DNA of 64,000 bases from Clostridiaceae bacterium (GTDB lineage Bacteria > Bacillota > Clostridia > Lachnospirales > Lachnospiraceae), in assembly GCA_009911065.1 (NCBI GenBank), contig QXWR01000018.1, positions 1 through 64,000 of the forward strand, given 5' to 3'. Below the pieces are notes generated by a model. The model was not told the origin of the DNA. It did no database searches and saw nothing but the letters and a program-made list of their open reading frames with translations. Made by a program: the position numbers and the translations under genes. Positions 43,207 through 53,513 of the stretch are shown piece after piece; within the stretch, counting starts at the first letter, position 1; each line of letters begins with the position of its first letter.

Positions 43207-45957
43207 ATGGGGATTGTTGTCAGGCGGAATGAGAGAAGCTGGGCGATTGTGATTATTTCGGAGATTCGGGCCATGCTTCTTGGAAGGAATCTTAAGATTA
43301 AAAGCGCTGGAGGGGAAAGTACTTTATCTGTACATAAGAAAAGCATGTTTCCAGATGTGCTTTTGTATGAAGACGAGGCACAAAATAAGATTCTTCAGGG
43401 TTGGGAATTGAAGATGCCGGATGTTCTTATAACCGATGAGGCATTGATTAAAGATGCAGCAAGAAAAGCAAACGTGCTGGAGCTGAACAGTTTTGTAATC
43501 TGGAATTTTACATATGGTAAACTTTATGTAAAGAATCCCTCCGGTGATTTTGAGGAAGTTCGCGTGTGGAGCGGTACCAATTATATAAGAAGCCGGGAGG
43601 ATGTGGCAGTCTATAAGGAACAGTGGATGCCAGTGATTGGGGACATTGTCTTGACAGTCAACGAATATCTGGTAAAGGGAACCATATCCGCATCTTCGGT
43701 TCTTACCCCCATCTCCGACGGTCTTATGACAGAACTGATTCAGAGGAACAAAGGCATGGTTGCAGAACGGCTTGCCAGTGAGGTAAGCAGAAATATGGTC
43801 ATGGAGCGGAAACTGAACATATGGTGGAATACTTTCTGCGAAGAGTATGACAAGGATGAAAGCAGCCTGTATTCTGCCTATGCAAAATCAGTTTTATTAA
43901 ATTGGATTAACCGTTTTTTGTTTGCCAATACCATAAAGAAATATCATAACTGTGCTTACAAAATCGGAAAGATTGACAGCACATCCACTCCGGAAGAGGG
44001 GAATCGCATTATCGGGGAGATTGTTGAAGAGGGGGATTTTTATAATGTATTTCAAAAGCTTGATTATAATGAATTTCTGCCAGAGGACACATGGATTGAT
44101 CTGGTAGATTACAATCAATTTTTAATTTCCAACAACATTGAACAGATTGATCAGACGGTACTTCAGGATTTGCTGGAAAAGACGGTTCACACAGCAAAGC
44201 GGGAAATCCGAGGCCAGTATGCCACCCCGTCCGTTCTGGCAGATTTGCTCTGTCAGATGACGGTTTGCGACTGGAACGAAGACTGTGCAGATTTTTGTGC
44301 AGGAACCGGAACCATTGCAAAGGCCATTATTTGGAATAAGGCAAGGCGGCTTTCCAATCCAGAGAAGCCATTTGAGACCACTTGGATATCGGATAAACAT
44401 GCCTATCCTCTGCAGATTGCCAATATTGCAGTTACCAATATAGAAGCTTTGAAAATTCCCCTGAATCTGTTTCAGTCAGATGTATTTGCAATCCATACAG
44501 GGGACCAGATTCCCATGAAAAGTCCTGTGAATGGCAGCAGAATGGAAAAGGAAATTCCTGCTTTTGGAGCAATTATCTCTAATCTGCCTTTTGTTGCGTA
44601 TAATAATATTGCTGCAGATGAGGCGGATTATCTTCGTATGTGGAGACAGAAGATTAAGGAAAATACCGGAATTGAATTTACATTGGGAAAAACTGATTTA
44701 TATAATTACCTGCCCTTTAAACTTCACGAATTGCTGAAAGAAAAGGGAAAACTTGGAATTATTCTGTCCAATTCATGGTTGGGAACGGACATTGGAAGGA
44801 AGTTTTTTAAAGCGCTCCAATTTTATTATGAGATTCATACGGTAGTGATCAGCAACTGTGGGCGCTGGTTCCAGAATGCAGATGTGGTGGGAACGTTGCT
44901 GATTATGGAGAAAAGGGAAATATCAGACCCAGATAAAAACCAGAAGACCGATTTCTGGCTTCTGAACAAAGATATTAAAAATCTCAAAGAGCAGGAAAAA
45001 GAGACGATGATTGACAGCATTGTCCTTAGAGAAGAACAAAATCCCCAGATTGCCTCTATGAAAAATTACTCCATTCACAGGATGGAGAGGATCACAGCAA
45101 AGGGAGTGACATTCAATGCTCTTTTCCATGATGTTTCCTGGATGGAGGAGCTGGAAGACTGTCTGATTCCCATTGAAACTATGCTTACCATCAAACGAGG
45201 GGAGAGAAGAGGATGGAATGCCTTGTTCTATCCGGCTGCCAATCATGGAATTGAAAAAGAATATTTAAAGCCAGTATTGAAAAATCCTGCTCTTTTAAAA
45301 TCCTTTACAGCAACAACGGACATAGAAGCGTTTTGCTGCCACAAATCAAAAGAAGCGTTAAGAGAGGCAGGGCATACAGGGGCATTAAACTGGATTGAAA
45401 AATTTGAAAATATCAAAAACGGGTCAGGCCGTCGTCTGCCAGATGCCCTGAAGCGTTCGGGTTATTTCTGGTATGAGATGGAAGACGGAGCGAAAGCGGA
45501 TTTTGTCACAGCCTTGAATCCAGACCGACGTCTGTTTGTGGCAAGGTTTGAGGAGAGTACTTTTGTAGATCAACGTTTCACAAGAATGCTGTTGAAGGAT
45601 ACGGATGTTTCGGTGGAACTGCTTCATGGGCTTTTAAACTCGGTTTATGGCATGTTTGCCATGGAAGCAATCGGATTTGGCCGGGGACTGGGAGTTTTAG
45701 ATGCCAGCAGCACGAAACTGAAAAATATGTTTATGATAGATCCAAAGAGAATTTCGCCCGAAGATGAAAGAGAAATCATAGAATTATTCCGGAAAATCAA
45801 AAATCGGAATGTGATGGATGTGGAAGATGAGCTGAAAGATGGGGACAGAGAAAGATTTGACCGCAAGGTTCTGGGGTCCATTGGAAAGGAAAGCCTGTAT
45901 GAATCCATTAAAAAGTCCCTGTTGTCCATGCAGCATACCCGGCATACGGTGTACTAA
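43207..45957 (+). CDS. Large type IIG-like restriction-modification protein
   Basis: A 916-residue protein joining a nuclease and an N6-adenine methyltransferase. N-terminus: PD-(D/E)XK site D50 (FPDVLLYED) and E67-L-K69 (GWELKMPD). Methyltransferase: GQYATPSVLADLL, motif I DFCAGTGTIAKA at about 362-373, and motif IV N459-L-P-F (usually NPPY/NPPF), so the second position is altered. The C-terminal half has the long variable target-recognition layout of Eco57I-type proteins. A BREX-like or phage-defence role is possible; recognition site unknown. The beta-class enzyme upstream may protect the other strand. Confidence 0.75.
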   Translation: MGIVVRRNERSWAIVIISEIRAMLLGRNLKIKSAGGESTLSVHKKSMFPDVLLYEDEAQNKILQGWELKMPDVLITDEALIKDAARKANVLELNSFVIWNFTYGKLYVKNPSGDFEEVRVWSGTNYIRSREDVAVYKEQWMPVIGDIVLTVNEYLVKGTISASSVLTPISDGLMTELIQRNKGMVAERLASEVSRNMVMERKLNIWWNTFCEEYDKDESSLYSAYAKSVLLNWINRFLFANTIKKYHNCAYKIGKIDSTSTPEEGNRIIGEIVEEGDFYNVFQKLDYNEFLPEDTWIDLVDYNQFLISNNIEQIDQTVLQDLLEKTVHTAKREIRGQYATPSVLADLLCQMTVCDWNEDCADFCAGTGTIAKAIIWNKARRLSNPEKPFETTWISDKHAYPLQIANIAVTNIEALKIPLNLFQSDVFAIHTGDQIPMKSPVNGSRMEKEIPAFGAIISNLPFVAYNNIAADEADYLRMWRQKIKENTGIEFTLGKTDLYNYLPFKLHELLKEKGKLGIILSNSWLGTDIGRKFFKALQFYYEIHTVVISNCGRWFQNADVVGTLLIMEKREISDPDKNQKTDFWLLNKDIKNLKEQEKETMIDSIVLREEQNPQIASMKNYSIHRMERITAKGVTFNALFHDVSWMEELEDCLIPIETMLTIKRGERRGWNALFYPAANHGIEKEYLKPVLKNPALLKSFTATTDIEAFCCHKSKEALREAGHTGALNWIEKFENIKNGSGRRLPDALKRSGYFWYEMEDGAKADFVTALNPDRRLFVARFEESTFVDQRFTRMLLKDTDVSVELLHGLLNSVYGMFAMEAIGFGRGLGVLDASSTKLKNMFMIDPKRISPEDEREIIELFRKIKNRNVMDVEDELKDGDRERFDRKVLGSIGKESLYESIKKSLLSMQHTRHTVY

Positions 45958-45974
45958 TTTATGAGAGGTGGAGA

Positions 45975-46844
45975 ATGAGGGAAAGATCTCACTTATTACG
46001 GACGTTTTGGACGTTGTTTTTGGTTGTGGCAGGAAATATCTTTTATGCATTGACTGTAAAACTGTTTTTGCTGCCTGCGGGACTGGTGACTGGCGGCACT
46101 ACGGGCATTGCACTGGCAGTTTATCATGGATTTGGTATTTCTGTGTCCCTTTTTGTGTTGGTTTTTAATGTGGCAATGCTGATCGCAGGGTATTTTCTGT
46201 TGGGGAAAACTTTTGCTGTCACTACGATTATTAGTACATTCACCTATCCTGCGGCGTTGGAGCTTGCCGAACGTTTTCTAGGTCAGTTTGTGATTACCCA
46301 GGATATTTTGCTCTGCACCTTGTTTTCCGGACTGGGAATCGGGCTGTCATTGGGAATGGTGATTCGGGCAGGGGCGTCTACGGGAGGGATGGATATTCCC
46401 CCTTTGGTATTAAACCGCTATTATCGGATTCCCATTTCTGTGAGTCTTTATGTATTTGATTTATGTATTTTGCTGGCCCAGGCATTCTGGAGTACGCCAG
46501 AGAAGCTTCTCTATGGGATTTTGTTGGTATTGACTTATACGATTGTTCTGGACAAGTTGATGTTAATGGGAACTGCCCGTACCGAGGTAAAGATCATTAC
46601 ACAGAATCCGAAAGCGGTGCGGGACGGAATTTTGCAGCAGTTAGACCGGGGAGTGACTTTGCTTTATGGGGAAGGAGGACATCTTCACCAGGAGACGCAA
46701 GTGGTTTTCAGTGTGATCTCCAATCGGGAACTGCCCCAGGTGGAAAAGCTGATCCGCGCCATCGATCCAGAAAGCTTTATGGTGGTCAGCAGGGTGAGCG
46801 AAGTGCGGGGACGAGGCTTTTCCATGAGCAAAAAATATCGATAA
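45975..46844 (+). CDS. YitT-family membrane protein
   Basis: A 289-residue protein with five or six N-terminal spans and a C-terminal cytoplasmic DUF2179 domain (about 210-285: HQETQVVFSVISNRELPQVEKLIRAIDPESF). Seen: LFLLPAGLVTGGTTGIALAVYHGFG and GASTGGMDIPPLVLNRYY, both family hallmarks. The function of the family is not settled. ATG follows GAGGTGGAG. It ends 25 bases before the convergent chemotaxis gene. Confidence 0.88.
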   Translation: MRERSHLLRTFWTLFLVVAGNIFYALTVKLFLLPAGLVTGGTTGIALAVYHGFGISVSLFVLVFNVAMLIAGYFLLGKTFAVTTIISTFTYPAALELAERFLGQFVITQDILLCTLFSGLGIGLSLGMVIRAGASTGGMDIPPLVLNRYYRIPISVSLYVFDLCILLAQAFWSTPEKLLYGILLVLTYTIVLDKLMLMGTARTEVKIITQNPKAVRDGILQQLDRGVTLLYGEGGHLHQETQVVFSVISNRELPQVEKLIRAIDPESFMVVSRVSEVRGRGFSMSKKYR

Positions 46845-46869
46845 GATTTCATTATAATAGTTCTGTAAG

Positions 46870-47802
46870 TTATTCTTTTATGATCGGTCCTACCTGGGAA
46901 AGAAGGTTGTCAATATCTTCAAACATGGCGCTTTTGGTCGTTCCAAGATTGCCGGCAAGGCGAATATGTTTTACAACCTCCTGATATTGTCCCTTGATTT
47001 TATCAAAGAATCCACATAAGATTCCAAGGGCTGTGCGGGATTCTCCAATTACTTCTGTAATTTGAGAATGTACCGTAGTAGCTCCCTCCGCAGCCTGCGT
47101 AATCTTGTCAAACATCTCATAAGTTTCCTGGACTTTGTCAAGACTTTTTCCCAAAGCCTGTCGGGAAGTGTCGATGCTCTCGTTTAATTTATCCGTTCCC
47201 TGTTCCACATCCTGGAGACCAGATCCTACTTCAGCTGCCAGATCTTTAATTTCATCCGCCAGTTTTTTTACTTCGGCTGCCACAACCGCAAAGCCTTTTC
47301 CCTTTTCACCTGCTCTGGCAGCTTCAATGGATGCGTTGATGGCAAGAATATTTGTCTGGTCAGCAATAGACACAATCCGGCTCATTCTCTGTTTAATCTG
47401 TTCCACGGAATCTTGTAAAGCAGAAAAGGTGGTTCCCATTTCTCCAAAATGGGTTTCTACCTCAAGGGAACTGGTTTTTAAAATCTCGATCTCGTTTTGA
47501 GCCTGATCCACCGTTTGGGCAATCTCGTCTTTGACTGTGACAAAGTGTTCCGACGCCTCATTGACGCTTAAAAAGTTGTGTTCCAGATCCTGTAATTTTT
47601 CCTGGAAGTGTTCCGTCTCTCCCAATACACCATTAAAGGAAGTTCCGATCAGGTTCAGCTCCCACAGAGAAGCCACCTCTTTTTCAACCAGGTCTGTATG
47701 ATATTGCTTTAAACTTTCCATCACATAAAGCACAGAGGATAAATCTTTTTCTCGATTTTGTGCTTTTCCAGATGCATGTTTGTTGTCTCTTCGAAACAGC
47801 AT
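46870..47802 (-). CDS. Soluble methyl-accepting chemotaxis-like protein
   Basis: A 310-residue cytoplasmic receptor without membrane spans or HAMP domain. Seen: the signalling hairpin tip [39 protein letters not shown], followed by a coiled-coil return helix; the N-terminal 100 residues are helical and have no recognised sensor. It follows the FIST gene by 14 bases on the minus strand, so the FIST protein may be its sensory partner. Confidence 0.88.
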   Translation of the reverse strand: MLFRRDNKHASGKAQNREKDLSSVLYVMESLKQYHTDLVEKEVASLWELNLIGTSFNGVLGETEHFQEKLQDLEHNFLSVNEASEHFVTVKDEIAQTVDQAQNEIEILKTSSLEVETHFGEMGTTFSALQDSVEQIKQRMSRIVSIADQTNILAINASIEAARAGEKGKGFAVVAAEVKKLADEIKDLAAEVGSGLQDVEQGTDKLNESIDTSRQALGKSLDKVQETYEMFDKITQAAEGATTVHSQITEVIGESRTALGILCGFFDKIKGQYQEVVKHIRLAGNLGTTKSAMFEDIDNLLSQVGPIIKE

Positions 47803-47816
47803 GTGTTTTTTCCCCC

Positions 47817-48872
47817 CTATTCAAATACCACGCAAGTCATGGATTGATTGACAAAATGATTGTTATAATGTTCTCCATATCCTACAAGGCCAGCGTGGCT
47901 GCCTAAAGTATTCATATCTCTTAAATACTCATTCATATATCCGTTTTCGCTAAACAGTTTATATCGGAATAGACAATTAATTGAAAATACGGCAGAACGT
48001 CTGGGAAAGTCCTGACAGATTTTTTGAATGGTTTCTTTTACCGTCTGCTTATAGTCACCTAACTCCAGCAGAATGAGAACATCCGAATCATTGACCTGTC
48101 TGAAACAGGTTAAGGCATTGCCGCTGACTTCTTTGATGGAAATAATACAGGTTTCATCCCCATTGAGTTTTCCAAAAGGATTTTTAAAGGTTTGAGTTAA
48201 TATTTGCTGTTCGGTTACATGAAGAATATCTTGGTAGACCTGTCTGGCGGATTGTCCATTTAATGCCCCCATCCGGTAGTTGGCTTTGTCAGTCTGAGAG
48301 GCAATAAACTTGTAATCGCCCATTTGATGATATATATTTTCTTTGTATGCTTTGACTTTACCACCCTGATTTTTAACGAGAGCATAAGCAACGGAATCCG
48401 GATATACCTTACCATTGGCAGATACCTTACCACCGTCGCCGGTTCCTCCTACCAGGGAAATGTTTTGTTGTCTCAAAGCTGTATGTATCGTGGTCAGGAC
48501 ACAGGCATCGTTTCCAGAACAAAAGTCAATGCAAATGGTGTCTGACTGAGAAGCATTTACCTTCCTTAGGTCTTCCTTCAGCCGATGGATATACTTTATG
48601 GGCATAACAGATACCTGCTCCAATACATTGGCAGCAGCGCTTACGCCATTGAGAAAAGCCACTACACCGACTCCTTGCTCTGCTACTCTGGTATCGTAGC
48701 ACATTCCAATACATCCAATACTGGGTACTTGGGGATAAAGGGCTTCTAACTCCTTTACATGTTCCTCAAACTGCTTGCTGTTTGACATCAGCAAAATTAA
48801 CTGAGGATTTGTCAGCCCACGAACCGCTTCCTTTAAATCCCCCCGCTGGCTCATACCAAAAAATTGTTTCAC
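47817..48872 (-). CDS. FIST sensory domain protein
   Basis: Predicted small-ligand sensor with FIST-N and FIST-C domains (351 residues). Seen: [60 protein letters not shown] and [14 protein letters not shown] with GYGEHYNN near the end. FIST domains are thought to bind amino-acid-like ligands. GTG start at 48872 has GAGAGG nine bases upstream; a TTG at 48917 is unlikely. It is the first gene of a two-gene unit with the chemotaxis protein. Confidence 0.8.
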   Translation of the reverse strand: MKQFFGMSQRGDLKEAVRGLTNPQLILLMSNSKQFEEHVKELEALYPQVPSIGCIGMCYDTRVAEQGVGVVAFLNGVSAAANVLEQVSVMPIKYIHRLKEDLRKVNASQSDTICIDFCSGNDACVLTTIHTALRQQNISLVGGTGDGGKVSANGKVYPDSVAYALVKNQGGKVKAYKENIYHQMGDYKFIASQTDKANYRMGALNGQSARQVYQDILHVTEQQILTQTFKNPFGKLNGDETCIISIKEVSGNALTCFRQVNDSDVLILLELGDYKQTVKETIQKICQDFPRRSAVFSINCLFRYKLFSENGYMNEYLRDMNTLGSHAGLVGYGEHYNNHFVNQSMTCVVFE

Positions 48873-48921
48873 TGCAACATTCCTCTCTTCCCTATCGTTG
48901 TGGGTAATTTCACGCAAAACT

Positions 48922-48951
48922 ATTATACTTGATATTCCCTGAAAGCGTCAA
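48922..48951 (-). promoter_or_regulatory. Sigma-A promoter of the FIST-chemotaxis unit
   Basis: On the minus strand: TTGACG (48951-48946), 18 bases, TATAAT (48927-48922), about 50 bases before the FIST start. Confidence 0.65.
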
Positions 48952-48996
48952 GGAAAATTGTTGATGAAGTTGAAGTTTGATCCAATTTATAAGTAA

Positions 48997-49025
48997 TTGC
49001 AAAAGAATGAGGGGTAGGTTATAAT
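48997..49025 (+). promoter_or_regulatory. Sigma-A promoter of the AT-rich restriction-modification genes
   Basis: TTGCAA (48997-49002), 17 bases, TATAAT (49020-49025), about 60 bases before the methyltransferase start. Confidence 0.6.
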
Positions 49026-49084
49026 CTTTTATATATTATTTCTGCTAAAGTGGTAAGACTGATTGTTTATAAGGAGGCAAAAAT

Positions 49085-50053
49085 GTGAAAGAGGCAATAC
49101 AAATGACGTTAAATTTTGATACCAAAATTGAAAAAGAGTCAGAAAGCATAGAACATAACTTGACAAAAAGGTTTGATTTTAATCCTCTATTTGACAATAT
49201 CACAGACTTAAAACAAATGCACAACCATAATTCTATGGCAATATTGGGTGATAGCCTTCAAATTCTCCGGCAGATGAAAAGCAATTCCGTTCATTTGATC
49301 TTTGCGGATGCTCCATATAATATTGGAAAAGATTTTGGAAATAATCAAGATAAATGGGAAACCGTTCAGCAGTATATCGAATGGTGTAAATCCTGGATTG
49401 ATGAATGTATTCGCGTGCTATCTGACAATGGGACGATGTACTTTATGACAGCCACACAACATATGCCATACCTTGATGTGTATGTTTCAGAAAATTACCA
49501 TGTACTCTGCCGTATCATATGGTCTTATGATAGCTCAGGTGTGCAGTCAAAAAAGATTTTTGGTTCACTTTATGAACCAATTTTGATGATTAATAAAGAT
49601 GCAAAAGGAAAGTATACATTCAATCATCAGGATGTTTTGGTAGAAGCGAAAACAGGCGCTCAAAGGAAACTGATTGATTATAGAAAAAATCCACCAGAGC
49701 CATATAATACGAAAAAGGTTCCAGGAAATGTATGGGAATTTAACCGGGTTCGTTTTAAAATGGGTGAGTATGAAAACCATCCAACACAAAAACCAGAGGC
49801 ATTGCTGGAGCGAATTATAAAAGCTTCTTCCAATGTGGGAGATATTGTTTTAGATCCTTTTTCTGGTTCTTTTACTACATCGGCTGTGGCAGTACGATTA
49901 GGCAGAGTAGGAATTGGTATTGATATGAATGAGGAATATTTTGAAATTGGTTTGCGTCGAACTGGAATTGCGTATGAATACAATGGCAAATGTCTCATAA
50001 AAGAAAAGATACGTAAGACAAATGCAAAATCTAAATATGTAAGGGGTGAATAA
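49085..50053 (+). CDS. Type II DNA methyltransferase, beta class
   Basis: A 322-residue adenine or cytosine-N4 methyltransferase. Seen: motif IV D75-A-P-Y78 (FADAPYNIG) ahead of motif I D257-PFSGS, with HPTQKPEALLERII between: beta-class order. GTG 49085 stands seven bases after AAGGAGG. Base composition is clearly more AT-rich than the flanking genes, which suggests transfer. The next open reading frame is the likely cognate nuclease. Confidence 0.88.
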   Translation: MKEAIQMTLNFDTKIEKESESIEHNLTKRFDFNPLFDNITDLKQMHNHNSMAILGDSLQILRQMKSNSVHLIFADAPYNIGKDFGNNQDKWETVQQYIEWCKSWIDECIRVLSDNGTMYFMTATQHMPYLDVYVSENYHVLCRIIWSYDSSGVQSKKIFGSLYEPILMINKDAKGKYTFNHQDVLVEAKTGAQRKLIDYRKNPPEPYNTKKVPGNVWEFNRVRFKMGEYENHPTQKPEALLERIIKASSNVGDIVLDPFSGSFTTSAVAVRLGRVGIGIDMNEEYFEIGLRRTGIAYEYNGKCLIKEKIRKTNAKSKYVRGE

Positions 50054-50054
50054 A

Positions 50055-51143
50055 GTGAAAATAAAAGAAAAATTTGTTTTGGAAATACTGAAAGAAAATT
50101 TTCCTGACAACTATAATGAAATATATGAAAAAAGTTTGTTATTGCAATATCTTGATAAAAAAATGAAGGCAATTGAAAGGGATAGTAAAGCACGAAGAAG
50201 TCTTGGAAATATTTATGCAATATATTCTATTTTATACTATTATCAGGAGAATTATTATAACAAACGTGCTGAGTATAAAAAATTTGGTGGCTATGATTAT
50301 ATGCGCCTGTTTAATTTTTATCGTAAATTATATGGTGGCAGTAAATTGCAAAATCACGCATTAAATTCAAGAGTAAATGGAGAATTTAAAAATAAGTTTC
50401 ACGAAAATATAAATGATTTAATTATCATAAATAATGGAAAATATTTACTTCATATTGACTATTTATATGTAGAGGAAATTGATATAAGTAAAATTTGCTG
50501 TAAAATAATCGAAAAATATATTGAGCTTTTAATGCAAAAAGATCTTAGTCTGGTTCAATGTTTACAAGAAATGCAGAAATTGACAGAATATGACGAGAAA
50601 CGAAATCGTATTTGCAAATTACTTTCCCAAAATTCAGAGGCAAGAATTTTTGAAATTATCAGTTTTGCTATATTAAAAAATCATTATAGAAATATTAAGG
50701 TATATTTTGGATATTCTTTAGATGATTTATATGAAGAAAATTTACAGCTTTATAAAACAGGAAGGACAAATGCAAATGATGGAGGAATCGATTTTGTGAT
50801 GCGTCCAGTTGGGCGTTTCTTCCAAGTTACAGAAGTGAACAATTATGATAAGTATCTTTTGGATATTGATAAAGTGATGCACTTTCCGATTACCTTTGTT
50901 ATTAAGACAAATACCTCAAAGGACATTATATTGAGTGAATTAGAGAAATACATAGATAAACGGGCAAGCGGTATGGTTGTTATTGAAGAACGTTATCATA
51001 AAGCAATAGAAGAAATTATCACAATAAATGAACTTAAACAATGGATAAATGAGTTAAGTAATGAGGATATTGATCATATAATTAGAGATATTGATATTTA
51101 TTATAGATTAGAGATGAATATGGATGCGATAGATGAGAGTTGA
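50055..51143 (+). CDS. Putative cognate type II restriction endonuclease
   Basis: A 362-residue protein of no family I can name. GGID246F...FFQVTEV (Q257, E260) near residue 246-261 resembles a Mrr-like PD-(D/E)XK core, D-x(10)-Q-V-x-E, though the usual lysine is replaced. The N-terminal 200 residues are helical and very Ile/Lys/Asn rich. The GTG 50055 follows AAGGGG; GTG 50046 would overlap the methyltransferase. Immediate pairing with a methyltransferase and the same AT-rich composition are the main evidence for a restriction enzyme. Confidence 0.6.
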   Translation: MKIKEKFVLEILKENFPDNYNEIYEKSLLLQYLDKKMKAIERDSKARRSLGNIYAIYSILYYYQENYYNKRAEYKKFGGYDYMRLFNFYRKLYGGSKLQNHALNSRVNGEFKNKFHENINDLIIINNGKYLLHIDYLYVEEIDISKICCKIIEKYIELLMQKDLSLVQCLQEMQKLTEYDEKRNRICKLLSQNSEARIFEIISFAILKNHYRNIKVYFGYSLDDLYEENLQLYKTGRTNANDGGIDFVMRPVGRFFQVTEVNNYDKYLLDIDKVMHFPITFVIKTNTSKDIILSELEKYIDKRASGMVVIEERYHKAIEEIITINELKQWINELSNEDIDHIIRDIDIYYRLEMNMDAIDES

Positions 51144-51170
51144 ATTTAGAACTAAAGGAGAGGAGGACAA

Positions 51171-52019
51171 ATGAAAAAATTATACCTAATAGGCGGCACT
51201 ATGGGGGTGGGGAAGACAACCGTATGTCAGATTTTAAAGAAGAAACTGGATAACAGCGTTTTTCTGGATGGGGACTGGTGTTGGGATATGTCTCCATTTC
51301 AGGTGACATCAGAGACAAAAAAGATGGTATTGGAAAATATTGTGTTTCTTTTAAACAATTTTATTCGTTGTTCGGTATATGAACATATCATCTTTTGCTG
51401 GGTAATGCATCAACAAGAAATTATAAATGATATTTTATTTCGATTGGATGGAAATGATTGTGAGATTTATAAAATTTCTCTAATTTGCAGCAAAAAGGAG
51501 CTGAGAAGACGGCTTTGGAAGGATGTGTCTTGCCAAATTCGCGGGAGAGACATTATAGACAGGAGTCTGGAGAGGATTTCTTTGTATGAGAATCTGGATA
51601 CCATCAAGGTGGATGTGTCTGCCTGTTCTCCGGAAGAAACAGCAGAAAAGATTATTTTGCTGTGCAGGAAAAAATACGGAGAAATTTCGGAGATACCTGT
51701 GGAAGATCTGAAACCTGCGGAGCATTCGGAAAGGATGTTGGAACAAATTCCAGTAAGTGATTTAAGGAAAATTCCAGGGATAGGGGCAAATATGGAGCAG
51801 CATCTGAAAAATATCGGAATCCGCTGTGTGGCAGATTTGGTAGGGAAAGATCCAGAGGAACTATATCACCTGGATTGTCTGAAAAAAGGGTTTCAGGAGG
51901 ACAGGTGCGTATTGTATGTGTTTCGCTGTGCAGTGTATTTTGCAGAACATGAACAGCATGAACCGGAAAAATTAAAATGGTGGTATTGGAAGGATAAAGA
52001 ATATCCAAAAAAGGGGTGA
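51171..52019 (+). CDS. P-loop kinase-like ATPase fused to Cdd1 helix-hairpin-helix domain
   Basis: Residues 1-170: a P-loop NTPase with Walker A GTMGVGKTT (9-17) and the layout of a small-molecule kinase (D-x-D near 34, R-rich lid about 110-130). Residues 190-275: IPVSDLRKIPGIGANMEQHLKNIG with a following YHLDCLKKGFQEDRCVLYVFRCAVYFA, the Cdd1 (pathogenicity locus) helix-hairpin-helix. The combination of both in one chain is unusual. Function unknown; a nucleoside or sugar kinase tied to DNA or RNA is a guess. The gene has a strong AGGAGAGGAGG site. Confidence 0.75.
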   Translation: MKKLYLIGGTMGVGKTTVCQILKKKLDNSVFLDGDWCWDMSPFQVTSETKKMVLENIVFLLNNFIRCSVYEHIIFCWVMHQQEIINDILFRLDGNDCEIYKISLICSKKELRRRLWKDVSCQIRGRDIIDRSLERISLYENLDTIKVDVSACSPEETAEKIILLCRKKYGEISEIPVEDLKPAEHSERMLEQIPVSDLRKIPGIGANMEQHLKNIGIRCVADLVGKDPEELYHLDCLKKGFQEDRCVLYVFRCAVYFAEHEQHEPEKLKWWYWKDKEYPKKG

Positions 52020-52075
52020 GATTTTTTTGGTTTTAAGAAGCAGGGGAATCGGGGGCAGAAAAGGAGGCAGGGCTT

Positions 52076-53368
52076 ATGGGAATATATGTTAATCCGAGAA
52101 ATGTGTCGTTTCGAAAGATTTTAAATGGAGATATTTACATTGATAAAACCGATTTGATTTCACAGACAAATGATAAGATAGACAAACCAGATTGTTTTAT
52201 GTGTGTTAGCCGTCCGAGGCGTTTTGGAAAGTCTATGGCTGCGGATATGCTGACAGCTTATTATAGCAGGGGATGTAAGTCGGGAGAATTGTTTGTCGGA
52301 AGAAAGGCAGAGAAGATTCCAGGCTTTTTAAAGCATTTGAATCATCATAATGTAATTCGCCTGGATGTGCAGCGTTTTCTGGAAACAAAAAGGGATTTAG
52401 ATACATTTATTGTAGAAATGGAGAGCGCGGTTGTAGAAGAATTAATAGAAGAGTTTTCGGATTGTTCGGATATAGATTTGGGCGCCAGATTGAAAACTGC
52501 ATTGGGGAAAATATTTAAAAAGACAGAACAAGGATTTATTTTTGTTATTGATGAATGGGATTGTGTGTTTCGGATTGCAAAGGACAGGAAAGAGATTCAG
52601 AAAGAATATTTGGATTTTCTACGGGGGCTGTTTAAAGGGGCAGAGTATGTGGAGCTGGCTTATATGACAGGCATACTTCCGATTAAAAAATATGGAGAAC
52701 ACTCAGCGATAAATATGTTTGGAGAATATTCTATGGTGGATGCGAAAAATCTGAGTCAATATTTCGGATTTACCAGTGAAGAGGTGTTGGGCCAGTGCAG
52801 GATGCGTGGTGTGGATTACAAAGAGATTGAAAAATGGTATGACGGATATTCTTTAGGCGGCTTTCATATTTACAATCCAAAGTCAGTAGTTGATGCGCTA
52901 ATATGGAAGAAGATTAAGAGTTACTGGACTGGAACAGAGACTTATGAGGCGTTGAAGGTTTATATTGATATGAATTTCGATGGTCTGAAAGAGGCAGTCA
53001 TTCAAATGTTGGGAGGAGGGCGGTGTAAGATAAATACACGAAAATTCCAAAATGATATGACTACCTTTATTACAAAAGATGATGTATTTACTTTATTAAT
53101 TCATCTTGGTTATTTGACATACGATGAAAAAACAGAGGAAGTCTATATTCCCAACCAAGAGATTACTCAGGAATTTTTAAATGTGGTAGATGAGCCTGCC
53201 TGGGATGGACTGATTCAGGCATTAAATCGTTCGGAAGAACTTCTTTATAGCAGAATTATGATAAAAAGAATAAAGTTCATCAATGTATCATTCAAAAACA
53301 AAAGTTTCAGAAAGGATTTGACAAATAAAAAAAACTATGGTAGGGTGGTTGAAAGACCTATCACATGA
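52076..53368 (+). pseudogene. AAA-ATPase-like/DUF1703 family protein, C-terminally truncated
   Basis: N-terminal AAA-ATPase-like domain is intact: GDIYIDKTDLI, Walker A RPRRFGKS (residues 46-53), Walker B FVIDEWD (about 158), YSMVDAKNLSQYFGFT. Family members usually run to 550-590 residues with a C-terminal PD-(D/E)XK (DUF1703) nuclease. Here homology stops near residue 400 (ALNRSEELL) and is replaced by about 30 unrelated Lys/Arg-rich residues and a stop at 430. I see no rest of the nuclease in the following 145 bases, so a deletion is likely. It may still be expressed. Confidence 0.7.
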
Positions 53369-53405
53369 GGGGATTCGGGCTGGCCTGGAACCTCTCGTTT
53401 TTTTT
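53368..53405 (+). terminator. Imperfect hairpin with T run
   Basis: GAGG with a TTC-GG inner arm pairs imperfectly with CC-GAA and CCTC, followed by eight T. It follows the truncated gene directly. Confidence 0.55.
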
Positions 53406-53513
53406 GAGTGGCAGGAAAAGAAGTTTTTTGTGCAGCAGAAAATTTTATAAGTCACAGGAAAAGATAACGGAAGAACAGACGGTGGAGCAAACCGGGAAAG
53501 AAGAGGACGGAAT

